Positions 1 through 6,676 of a DNA stretch of 19,525 nucleotides are shown here, piece by piece. The translations under genes were made by a program, and so were the position numbers. The notes beneath the pieces were generated by a model. It saw only the letters and a list, made by a program, of their open reading frames with translations. It did not search any database and was not told the DNA's origin. The DNA comes from an uncultured Collinsella sp. (GTDB taxonomy: Bacteria > Actinomycetota > Coriobacteriia > Coriobacteriales > Coriobacteriaceae): positions 1 to 19,525 of the forward strand of contig URKV01000021.1 of the NCBI GenBank assembly GCA_900548565.1, given 5' to 3'. The first letter of the stretch is position 1; each line of letters opens with the position of its first letter.

Positions 1-49
1 ATCTACACGCGTAAGATCGTCGGCAGCGTCAGATGTGTATAAGAGACAG
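1..49. other. Illumina Nextera adapter contamination (non-genomic)
   Basis: Positions 1-8 match the end of the Illumina P5 arm (ATCTACAC). Positions 9-16 (GCGTAAGA) sit where the i5 index belongs, 17-30 (TCGTCGGCAGCGTC) are the Nextera read-1 stub, and 31-49 (AGATGTGTATAAGAGACAG) are the Tn5 mosaic end. Genomic sequence begins at position 50, in the middle of a cysS codon. Translating through the junction adds a false peptide tail to cysS on the minus strand, and another minus-strand frame reads SYTHLTLPT, a peptide often seen in contaminated database entries. Confidence 0.98.
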
Positions 50-1479
50 TCGATGGTGAGGCCCAGGTCCTTGAGCTGGTCGCGAATGGCGTCGGCCAGA
101 TCCCAGTTCTTGGCGGCGCGGGCCTCGGCGCGGGCCTCGAGAATCTTGGCAGCAGCCTCGTCCACGTCGTCGCCCGTGTAGGCGACCAGGCCGGCGGCAA
201 CGCCTAGCAGACCCAGCGGCAGCTCGACCTTGGGCTCGGGGAGCTCAACGCCAAGCGTATCGAGCAGCTCGGCCAGTGTGTCGGCGGCGGCAAGCGCGGC
301 GGCCTTGTCGGCAGCGTCGCCCGCCTGCTCCAGGTACTGGTTGCACTCGGTCACAAAGCCAAAGACGGCACCCATGGCACCAGCGGTGTTAAAGTCGTCG
401 TCCATGCACTCCTTAAAGGCGGCACGAGTCTCGGCGGCCTTGGCGGCAAACGCCTCGGCGGCAGCCGCATCGGCATCGGCCGTCGCATGGTTCGCGGCCC
501 AGCGCAGGTTCTCGACCGTACCGGTGATACGCGTGAGCGAGTTCTCGGCACCCTCCAGGCGCTCCCAAGAAAAGTCGAGCGGCGAGCGATAGCTCGTCTG
601 CAGCATCAGCAGGCGCAGGGCGGCAGCGGAGTGCTGTTCGAGGACCTCGGCCAGCGTAAAGAAGTTGCCGAGTGACTTGGACATCTTCTCGCCGTCAACC
701 AGCAGCATGCCCGTGTGCATCCAGGTGTTGGAGAAGCCCTGGTGCCAGGCACAGGTGGCCTGGGCGCACTCGTTCTCGTGATGCGGGAAAGCAAGATCGG
801 AGCCACCGCCGTGGATATCGATCGGGGTACCCAGGTAGCGATGCACCATGGCGGCGCACTCGGTGTGCCAACCGGGACGGCCCTCGCCCCAGGGGCTCGG
901 CCAGCTGGGCTCGCCGGGCTTGGCGGCCTTCCACAGGGCAAAGTCGAGCGGATCGTTCTTGTCCTCGTTCTCCTCGATGCGCGCGCCAACCATAAGGTCG
1001 TCGATGTTGCGGCCCGAGACCTGACCATAGTTGGGATCGCTGCGCACGGCAAAGTACACATCGCCGTTATCGGCTGCGTAAGCGTGGCCCTGCTCGATAA
1101 GCGTCTTGATCATGGCGATCATGGGGCCGATCTCCTTGGTGGCGCGGGGGCGCACATCGGGATCGAGCACGTTGGCGGCGCGCATGACGCCGATGAACTT
1201 GTCGGAGAACTCCGTCGCGACCTCGGCGGCCGTACGGCCCTGCTCGTTGGCGCGCTTGATGATCTTGTCGTCGACATCGGTGAGGTTCTGGGCGAACGTG
1301 ACCTCGTAACCGCTCGCGATGAGCCAGCGGCGAATCACGTCAAAGCTGATGAACGTGCGGGCATTGCCGATGTGGATGTTGTCGTAGACCGTGGGGCCGC
1401 ACACGTACATGCGGACCTTGCCGGACTCGATGGGCTGGAACTCTTCCTTTTTATGGGTAGCGCTGTTGTAGATACGCAT
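50..1479 (-). CDS. cysS: Cysteinyl-tRNA synthetase, C-terminal end lost at contig edge
   Basis: Class I aminoacyl-tRNA synthetase that charges tRNA-Cys with cysteine in the cytoplasm. The protein begins MRIYNSATHKKEEF. Near residues 27-39 it has the Cys of YVCGPTVYDN, a likely zinc ligand, followed by HIGN, the HIGH signature. The catalytic KMSKS loop is intact (DGEKMSKSLGN, encoded near 661-690). About 476 codons remain, ending ...KDLGLTI. Family members usually continue for roughly 15-25 more residues, and these are lost because adapter replaces the sequence at 49/50. The start is ATG, with AAGGAG six bases upstream inside the end of ispF. Last gene of the disA-ispD-ispF-cysS operon, with 3 nt separating it from the ispF stop. 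Identification is very secure; only the 3' end is missing. Confidence 0.97.
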
Positions 1480-1482
1480 TCG

Positions 1483-1977
1483 TTACTCCTTAACGGTTTT
1501 CTGTAGCAGGCAGACGGCCCAGGCGCCGATTCCCTCGCCCTGGCCTTCCCAACCGAGCTTTTCGGTCGTAGTGGCGGCGACGCCCACGTTTTCGACATCG
1601 ACGCCCAAGGCATGGGCGAGGTTGGCGCGCATGGCATCGCGGTGCGGGGTGATCTTAGGCTGCTGGCAGGCAATGGTGCAATCGGCATCGACAAACTCAA
1701 AGCCCAGCTCGCGCGCATAGTCCATCACGCGAGCGAGCAGCACCATCGAATCGGCACCCTCATAGGCGGGGTCGGTATCGGGGAATAGCTTGCCGATGTC
1801 TCCCCCGCGGCAGGCGCCCAGAATGGCGTCGGCCAAGGCGTGCGCGAGCACATCGGCATCCGAGTGGCCCAGCAGGCCGCGCTCGTAGGGAATGTCGACA
1901 CCGCCGATGATACATCGACGCCCCTCCACCAGACGGTGAACGTCGTAGCCATGGCCAATGCGCAGGTTACTGAACAT
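1483..1977 (-). CDS. ispF: 2-C-methyl-D-erythritol 2,4-cyclodiphosphate synthase
   Basis: Fifth enzyme of the MEP isoprenoid pathway. It cyclises CDP-methylerythritol 2-phosphate to MEcPP with release of CMP, and works as a homotrimer. The 164-residue product begins MFSNLRIGHGYDVH and carries the metal-binding DVH motif, the conserved LGHSDADVLAHALADAILGA block, and TTTEKLGWEG plus GEGIGAWA near the C-terminus. Length is normal for the family. The start is ATG at 1977, preceded by GGGAGAGG. A longer reading to 2010 would add 11 residues that the family lacks. The start overlaps the ispD stop by 11 nt, so translation is probably coupled. ispD and ispF catalyse non-consecutive steps of one pathway but are often adjacent or fused. 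Confidence 0.97.
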   Translation of the reverse strand: MFSNLRIGHGYDVHRLVEGRRCIIGGVDIPYERGLLGHSDADVLAHALADAILGACRGGDIGKLFPDTDPAYEGADSMVLLARVMDYARELGFEFVDADCTIACQQPKITPHRDAMRANLAHALGVDVENVGVAATTTEKLGWEGQGEGIGAWAVCLLQKTVKE

Positions 1978-2695
1978 GGGGAAGGTCCTCTCCCTCGGCC
2001 ATACGGCCAAGCAGAATCGCGGTTACGGGACGCAGGTCCTCGGGCACCGTCACCTTAAGGTTGTCGCGTGGGCTCTGGACACAGCGGACGCGCCCACCCA
2101 TGCGCTCGACCAGCGACGAATCATCGGTACCGATAAAGCCCTCGGCAATGGCTGCAGCATGGGCGCGCTTCATAGCATCGACGTTAAAGATCTGCGGCGT
2201 CTGCGCTGCCCAGTAGAGCTCACGCGGCGGCGTCTCGACGATATTGTCGCCATCGACAATCTTGAGCGTGTCGATCGCGGGCTGGCCGCACACGACACCG
2301 TCGAGAGCACGGTCGCTCACGAGCACGTCGATAGCGTGGTCGATGGCCTCGGTCGTAATGAGCGGACGAGCGCCATCGTGAATGGCGACGTATTCAAAGC
2401 CCGCCGGCACCGCGTGCACGCCGGCACGGGTGGAGTCCTGGCGGGTATCGCCGGCATCGGCAAAGCTGATGGGCGTGTCATAGTCAAACGGGTCGATGGC
2501 CAGGCGGCGCATCTCGGCACGGCGCTCGGCAGGACACACCACCACAATGTGGCCGACCTTGTCGCTACGATCGAACGCGCGGATGGACCAGCTCATGAGC
2601 GGACGGCCCGCCACGTTAACGAGCTGCTTGCCGCCGGGATTTCCAAAGCGCTGGCCGCTGCCGCCGGCAACGACCACGGCGCATACGGGCGCCAT
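1967..2695 (-). CDS. ispD: 2-C-methyl-D-erythritol 4-phosphate cytidylyltransferase
   Basis: Third enzyme of the MEP pathway: MEP + CTP gives CDP-methylerythritol + diphosphate. The 242-residue protein has the nucleotide-binding loop VVVAGGSGQRFG near residues 7-18 followed by GGKQLVNVAGRPL. It also has GDTRQDST, IHDGARP, the QTPQIF motif, TDDSSLVE, and the C-terminal NLKVTVPEDL typical of the family. Length is normal. The ATG shares its A with the disA TAA stop (TAATG), a classic reinitiation arrangement. Together with ispF it supplies isoprenoid precursors, and sitting behind disA recalls the Bacillus disA-ispD-ispF neighbourhood. Confidence 0.97.
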   Translation of the reverse strand: MAPVCAVVVAGGSGQRFGNPGGKQLVNVAGRPLMSWSIRAFDRSDKVGHIVVVCPAERRAEMRRLAIDPFDYDTPISFADAGDTRQDSTRAGVHAVPAGFEYVAIHDGARPLITTEAIDHAIDVLVSDRALDGVVCGQPAIDTLKIVDGDNIVETPPRELYWAAQTPQIFNVDAMKRAHAAAIAEGFIGTDDSSLVERMGGRVRCVQSPRDNLKVTVPEDLRPVTAILLGRMAEGEDLPHVQ

Positions 2696-3762
2696 TATGC
2701 GTTCCCCTGTTTGGTGCCCTTCATGCGGTACAGGGAGTCCGCAAGAATGGCAGGGTTGTTGACGCCAAAGTCGCCCAGGCGCTCCGGATCCTCGCTGATG
2801 TCGTCCATGAGCTCCTGCAACGAGCCATACTCGTCGACGATCTTCTCGGCCACGCCGTCGCGCACAACGGACACGCGCGAAAGTGTGCGCAGGCCCAGCG
2901 GTGTCATGACGGAGTCCTCGTCCAGGTCGTCGTAGCCCAGAACTGCCGCCACATGCTGCGGGTCGGACAAGTCCTTGGGCGTCATACGGGCAAGCTCAGC
3001 GCGAATCTTCTCGGCGTTAGCCTCGGAGGAATCGCTCGCATAGTCGCGGATCATCAGGTCGTACTCGGTATCCATGCTGGAGCCCGCGAGCTGCTCGAGC
3101 TGCATCTGCACAAGCTTGCCCTGGTTGCCCAGCTTGACAATGCAATCCTTAAGCTCAGTCTTTGCCTGCTGCATGATCTCGAAACTCGAGAAAATGCCGG
3201 TGATGTCGGCGAGCGTGACGTAGTCGTCGAGCTCAAGGGCCGTCAGGCGCAGCAAGGAGCGGTCGAGCGACTGACGGGTGGTCTGGAGCGTGGCAACGAG
3301 CTGGTTGACCGAGCTCATGATGGTGGTGACAGGCTGAATCTCGTAGCTCTTACCGTGGACGTACACGTTGACGACGGCACGACGAGCCGAAACCGAGATC
3401 ACGATGGCGTCGGTGAGCACCGACATGCGAGCGGCGGTGCGGTGGCGCATGCCCGTCTCGCTCGTGGCAAGCGAGGGATCGGGATTGAGGTGGAAGTTGG
3501 CGCGCAGGATCTGGGTGAGGTCGCCGTCGATGACGATGGCACCGTCCATCTTGGAGAGCTCGAACAGACGGTTCGAAGTAAACGAAATGTTGAGCGGGAA
3601 GCCGTCGTTACCGGCAGCGAGCACGTTTTCGGTGTCGCCGACGCAGATAAGGGCACCCAGGTGACCGGCAATGATCATGTCGAGGGCGGTGCGGATCGGC
3701 TGGCCGGGGGCAGTCAGGCGAATAGCCTGTTCCATACGCTTTTGCAGCTCGTTCTTATCCAA
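2695..3762 (-). CDS. disA: DNA integrity scanning diadenylate cyclase DisA
   Basis: Makes cyclic di-AMP from two ATP and, in characterised members, scans DNA for lesions and branched structures as an octamer. The 355-residue protein has the DAC catalytic motifs DGA (residues 73-75) and RHRTA (106-110) in an N-terminal domain. A helical linker follows, and then a C-terminal helix-hairpin-helix region (about 290-350, including GSLQELMDDISEDPERLGDFG). The start is TTG at 3762. It has GGGAG seven bases upstream, the frame closes at an in-frame TAG about 13 codons earlier, and there is no ATG or GTG between, so the TTG is effectively forced. First gene of the operon, divergent from mntP. radA, its usual Bacillus neighbour, is not adjacent here. 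Confidence 0.96.
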   Translation of the reverse strand: MDKNELQKRMEQAIRLTAPGQPIRTALDMIIAGHLGALICVGDTENVLAAGNDGFPLNISFTSNRLFELSKMDGAIVIDGDLTQILRANFHLNPDPSLATSETGMRHRTAARMSVLTDAIVISVSARRAVVNVYVHGKSYEIQPVTTIMSSVNQLVATLQTTRQSLDRSLLRLTALELDDYVTLADITGIFSSFEIMQQAKTELKDCIVKLGNQGKLVQMQLEQLAGSSMDTEYDLMIRDYASDSSEANAEKIRAELARMTPKDLSDPQHVAAVLGYDDLDEDSVMTPLGLRTLSRVSVVRDGVAEKIVDEYGSLQELMDDISEDPERLGDFGVNNPAILADSLYRMKGTKQGNA

Positions 3763-3920
3763 GGCATCGCTCCCATCGTGTACGCTCCATAAACGCTAAA
3801 TAGTTTCTCACGGTTTGTCCCTGCGGCGCTTGCGAAATCCGATGCTTACAGAATGAGCGAACACAGCTGAGAGCCCAACCCAAATGAGCTGCTTGTGTGG
3901 TAGCATCGGGATTCGCATAA
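3763..3920. other. Divergent intergenic region between disA and the mntP riboswitch
   Basis: This stretch must hold the promoters for the disA operon (minus) and the mntP leader (plus), but no hexamer pair stands out convincingly on either strand. On plus, TTGTGT at 3893-3898 with GCATAA/CATAAA at 3915-3921 is poor, and it would start transcription inside the aptamer. No gene is supported here; the short open frames are not convincing. Confidence 0.5.
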
Positions 3921-4054
3921 ATGAGGGAGTAGTCGCGTGATCGGGTTCGCCTCCGGTGGCGCGGCAAGTCAACACACTGGCCGATGCGGCCTGGCTTGCC
4001 TTAATGAACGAGACTCGTGGCTGTGCGCGCAACGCGTACGCCACGGGTCTTTTT
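3921..4054 (+). promoter_or_regulatory. yybP-ykoY manganese riboswitch controlling mntP
   Basis: The leader contains GGGAGTAG (3925-3932), the signature 5' strand of the yybP-ykoY aptamer, and AACGAGAC (4007-4014), its conserved 3' strand. Between them are GTCAACACAC and the stems GGCAAG/CTTGCC (3963-3968 with 3995-4000) and GGCC/GGCC. P1 can form between ATGAG (3921-3925) and CTCGT (4014-4018). That 3' arm shares bases 4016-4018 with the terminator hairpin at 4016-4045. Family knowledge: Mn2+ docks the two conserved strands and stabilises P1. Inference: Mn2+ binding prevents the terminator from forming and turns the exporter gene on. Recognition is from motifs and context; a covariance-model search was not run. 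Confidence 0.85.
4016..4054 (+). terminator. Riboswitch expression-platform terminator
   Basis: CGTGGC (4016-4021) pairs with GCCACG (4040-4045). After one bulged T, GTGCGCG pairs with CGCGTAC (one G-U pair) around a CAA loop. The tract TCTTTTTGTT follows. This is a strong rho-independent terminator 54 nt before the mntP ATG, and its 5' arm overlaps the aptamer P1 3' strand. Confidence 0.8.
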
Positions 4055-4107
4055 GTTACTCCCCCAAAAGGTACACGCGGGCCCGCCCGCAGAGAGGGAG
4101 CCAGACT

Positions 4108-4686
4108 ATGGGACTCGCAGAGCTCGTGTTGCTCGCCGTTGGCCTTTCGATGGACGCCTTTGCCGTTTCCATCTGCAAGGGCCTTGGCATGAAGAAGATC
4201 AACCTTAATGTTGCCGTGGTGCTCGGCCTGTTCTTTGGCGGCTTTCAGGCCGGCATGCCCGTAATCGGATGGGCGCTCGGCAGTCAATTCATGGGCATCA
4301 TCGGACCCATCGACCATTGGATCGCCTTTATCCTGCTCGCCTTTATCGGCGGCAAAATGTTGTGGGAGGCCTTTACCGAAGACGAGGATGAAGGCGACGG
4401 CAAGGATGCCGAAAAGATTGACCTGGGTGAGTACCTGATCCTCGCCATCGCCACCTCAATCGACGCCCTGGCCGTGGGCATCTCGTTCGCCGCGCTTTCG
4501 GTCGACATCGTCCCCGCCGTGTCGCTCATTGGCATCACGACCTTTGTCTTCTCCGTTGCCGGCGTGGCGATCGGCCACACCTTTGGCGCGCGCTACGAAA
4601 AGCCCGCCACCATCGTGGGCGGCGTCGTGCTTATCCTTATCGGGCTTAAAATCCTGCTTGAGCATCTGGGGATTTTGGCGCTGTAA
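4108..4686 (+). CDS. mntP: Manganese efflux pump MntP
   Basis: Inner-membrane Mn2+ exporter that protects the cell from manganese excess. The 192-residue protein has six hydrophobic segments in two homologous halves. The first half begins MGLAELVLLAVGLSMDAFAV and the second has ATSIDALAVGISFA. The paired membrane aspartates D16 and D119 are those needed for transport in the family. A charged acidic loop (about residues 90-105, EDEDEGDGKDAEK) joins the halves. I chose the ATG at 4108 because AGAGAGGGAG lies seven bases upstream and the product then has normal length. Longer readings run back through the riboswitch. Regulated by the manganese riboswitch in its leader. Confidence 0.96.
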   Translation: MGLAELVLLAVGLSMDAFAVSICKGLGMKKINLNVAVVLGLFFGGFQAGMPVIGWALGSQFMGIIGPIDHWIAFILLAFIGGKMLWEAFTEDEDEGDGKDAEKIDLGEYLILAIATSIDALAVGISFAALSVDIVPAVSLIGITTFVFSVAGVAIGHTFGARYEKPATIVGGVVLILIGLKILLEHLGILAL

Positions 4687-4721
4687 CGCCAACACAATCG
4701 CTCAAAACTCAACGCCAGCAC

Positions 4722-4755
4722 AAGGCCTCATGCAGAGTTTTGCATGAGGCCTTTT
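4722..4755 (+). terminator. mntP intrinsic terminator
   Basis: A perfect 13-bp stem (4722-4734 with 4741-4753) around a six-base loop GAGTTT is followed by a short T run. It lies 36 nt after the mntP stop on plus. Its loop and inner stem contain TGCAGAGTTTTGCA, one of the three boxes described for the hipBA promoter. Confidence 0.85.
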
Positions 4756-4798
4756 AATGCAGACTTTTGCATGTCATACTGATATGCAAAAGTCTGCA
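4731..4798 (+). promoter_or_regulatory. Three phased TGCA-N6-TGCA boxes, candidate HipB operators
   Basis: Boxes lie at 4731-4744 (TGCAGAGTTTTGCA), 4758-4771 (TGCAGACTTTTGCA) and 4785-4798 (TGCAAAAGTCTGCA), with starts exactly 27 bp apart. Boxes 2 and 3 also form a perfect 15-bp inverted repeat (4758-4772 with 4784-4798). A weak promoter can be placed among them: extended -10 TGT-CATACT (4772-4780), 17 bp after TTTTAA (4752-4757). This puts box 2 over the spacer and box 3 at the start site, consistent with repression by the HTH protein encoded next. The boxes are seen directly; binding by HipB is inferred. Confidence 0.65.
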
Positions 4799-4813
4799 CG
4801 TTAGGAGATCGCC

Positions 4814-5245
4814 GTGGATACCCTTCCCATCACCACACCGCGCCAAGCTGGCATCTACGTGCGCCAGGCACGCGAGGCTCAGAGTCTCACCCGTGCCGCC
4901 CTCGCTAATAAGGCCGGTGTTTCGGAGCGCCTGCTCGCATCGCTCGAGCTGGGAGATGCCACGGGCATTCGGCTCGACAAGCTGTTGACCGTCTTTAACG
5001 CACTCGGCATAGGTCTCTTTGCGCAAAGCGATAACGACTCCATCGCATCGCCCTCCGAACATCCGATGACGATAGCGGACCTCCCTATCGCGAACTCGAA
5101 TGCCCTGCCAAAGCCAAGCGTAGGCAGACGACCCGCTCGACAAGGAACGCCAGCTTTCTATGGTGCCTTGCTGGCCCAAATCGCAGCCGAGCAAGGCCTT
5201 TCCGGCACTTCAGACCTCTCCTTTGGCTGTAAGGTTGTGAAATAA
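4814..5245 (+). CDS. hipB: HipB-like XRE-family antitoxin/repressor
   Basis: Small HTH protein of 143 residues, likely the DNA-binding antitoxin of the hipBA pair. Residues about 12-70 form an XRE/Cro-type helix-turn-helix domain: RQAREAQSLTRAALANKAGV, then SERLLASLELGDA and LDKLLTVFNALGIGLF. The remaining 70 or so residues form a polar tail longer than that of E. coli HipB (88 residues), of unknown role. The start is GTG, with AGGAG six bases upstream. Its TAA is followed immediately by the hipA ATG (TAAATG), so translation is probably coupled. In known systems HipB binds HipA and represses the operon, and the phased TGCA boxes just upstream are its likely targets. The assignment as HipB rests on the neighbour as much as on sequence. 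Confidence 0.85.
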   Translation: MDTLPITTPRQAGIYVRQAREAQSLTRAALANKAGVSERLLASLELGDATGIRLDKLLTVFNALGIGLFAQSDNDSIASPSEHPMTIADLPIANSNALPKPSVGRRPARQGTPAFYGALLAQIAAEQGLSGTSDLSFGCKVVK

Positions 5246-6550
5246 ATGGCAGAAATGGAGCTTGCGACCCTCATTTGTGGCGAAATCGCCGGCACTCTCC
5301 GGCAAGACGAGCATGGACTCTGCAGCTTTGTATACGCCCCAACCTATCGCGGAGCACCGCTATCGTTAACAATGCCGCTTTCCAATCGCACATATGGCCA
5401 TAACATCGTCCGTCCGTTCCTATTTGGCCTTTTGCCCGACAGCCAAGAGCAGCGTCGCGCTATTGCCGCCGAGCATGACGTTGCATCCAACAACCCCGTC
5501 GCCCTCTTGTGCCATATCGGTCTTGACTGCGCGGGGGCCGTTCAGTTTTGTCGAGCCGATCAATTAGATGCCGCCCACGGCAGGGTCTCAGCATACCGCC
5601 CGCTTACCAATTCTCAAATCGCTCACAAGCTCAAAGCAATTCGCGATGACGAAAGAGAGACATGGATGGGCTCCAACGAAAGCTGGTCCCTGGGCGGCAA
5701 CCAAGGCAAATTTGCACTAGCTTGGCATGATGGACAATGGTGCGAATGTCTAGGGTCATCCCCCACTACCCATATCTTCAAAAATGGTGTCGTTGGGTTC
5801 AAACATCAGGCCTTAAACGAATTCGTCTGCATGAAAACAGCTCGACGTGTTGGCATTCCAACTGCCAACGTCTCCTATTGCACATTTGAAGACGAAGCTG
5901 CGCTCGTCGTTGAACGGTACGACAGAATGGTCAATAGCAGCGGAAATATCGAAAGGCTGCATCAGGAGGACTTTTGCCAGGCACTCGGTGTATTGCCAAC
6001 CCAGAAATACACCGCCGACGGAGGACCAACTACACGAGACATCCAAGAACGACTGATTAACACAGTCCCCCACCACATGAATCTTGTGCTTTTTACCTAT
6101 ATGTTGTTCTATAACGCCATTATCGGAGCGCCTGACGCACACGCTAAAAACTACTCGCTCATCCTAGGCAAAGGCACAAACGCGGCGCTCGCACCCATGT
6201 ACGATGTCGCATCGGGCTTAGCATACGAACGTATGCGGCGAAAAGCGCGCCTTGCCATGAGCGTTGGCGGCGAAAATCGTGTGGGGCGCATCGGTCCAGG
6301 CGCTATCCGCCGATACCACGGTATGGGCGACCACGCATTGGAAGCGGCGCTCACCGACGCCGGGCTATCCGAGAAGTTTTGCTTTGCGACCATGATGGAC
6401 CTCGCCTACGAGGTGCCCATTTGCATGGAAGAGGTCATGGACGAATACGCCGACCTGCCCGGCATGGCGGACCTGCGCGAGCATATGCTCGGCCCCGTCT
6501 GTGAAAACTGCCAGCGCACCCTCGACCTCATCAAGGCGGATATGGGCTAG
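5246..6550 (+). CDS. hipA: HipA-family serine/threonine kinase toxin
   Basis: Protein kinase-fold toxin of 434 residues, close to E. coli HipA (440). E. coli HipA phosphorylates glutamyl-tRNA synthetase and induces dormancy; the substrate here is not known. The N-terminal subdomain occupies about residues 5-105. The Ser loop SLGGNQGK (148-155) aligns with the autophosphorylated SxxGxQxK loop, S148 matching Ser150. ALVVERYDR (219-227) is conserved, as is QEDFCQALG. The catalytic DAHAKN (D297, N302) and the metal-binding MYD (D320) are intact, so it looks active. There is no spacer after hipB and no strong Shine-Dalgarno sequence. The middle of the gene looks more AT-rich than neighbouring genes, which hints at horizontal acquisition. 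Confidence 0.93.
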   Translation: MAEMELATLICGEIAGTLRQDEHGLCSFVYAPTYRGAPLSLTMPLSNRTYGHNIVRPFLFGLLPDSQEQRRAIAAEHDVASNNPVALLCHIGLDCAGAVQFCRADQLDAAHGRVSAYRPLTNSQIAHKLKAIRDDERETWMGSNESWSLGGNQGKFALAWHDGQWCECLGSSPTTHIFKNGVVGFKHQALNEFVCMKTARRVGIPTANVSYCTFEDEAALVVERYDRMVNSSGNIERLHQEDFCQALGVLPTQKYTADGGPTTRDIQERLINTVPHHMNLVLFTYMLFYNAIIGAPDAHAKNYSLILGKGTNAALAPMYDVASGLAYERMRRKARLAMSVGGENRVGRIGPGAIRRYHGMGDHALEAALTDAGLSEKFCFATMMDLAYEVPICMEEVMDEYADLPGMADLREHMLGPVCENCQRTLDLIKADMG

Positions 6551-6580
6551 GTGTCCATAATCTCCCATTTCCCAAAAGAA

Positions 6581-6621
6581 GAGAGGGGGCACCCGTCGCA
6601 AAAGCTCGGATGCCCCCTCTC
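6581..6621. terminator. Terminator between convergent hipA and pepD
   Basis: GAGAGGGGGCA (6581-6591) pairs with TGCCCCCTCTC (6611-6621), extended inside by CCG/CGG. On the minus strand the hairpin is followed by TTCTTTT, so it works best for pepD, whose stop is 56 nt upstream. On plus it lies 30 nt after the hipA stop but has no T run. Confidence 0.75.
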
Positions 6622-6639
6622 ATAATGTCATTTGCAATC

Positions 6640-6670
6640 CGCTAGCACGTGGCTCGGACTGCTGCTAGCG
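6640..6670. repeat. Inverted repeat just downstream of pepD
   Basis: CGCTAGCA (6640-6647) and TGCTAGCG (6663-6670) form an 8-bp perfect inverted repeat with a 15-nt loop, ending six bases from the pepD stop. No T run follows. Its role is unknown; it may be a second 3'-end stem. Confidence 0.4.
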
Positions 6671-6676
6671 CAACCT

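Noticed and set aside
1..200. A minus-strand ORF of 65 codons reading SYTHLTLPT
   Set aside because: Its end is translated adapter and the rest is out of frame with cysS.
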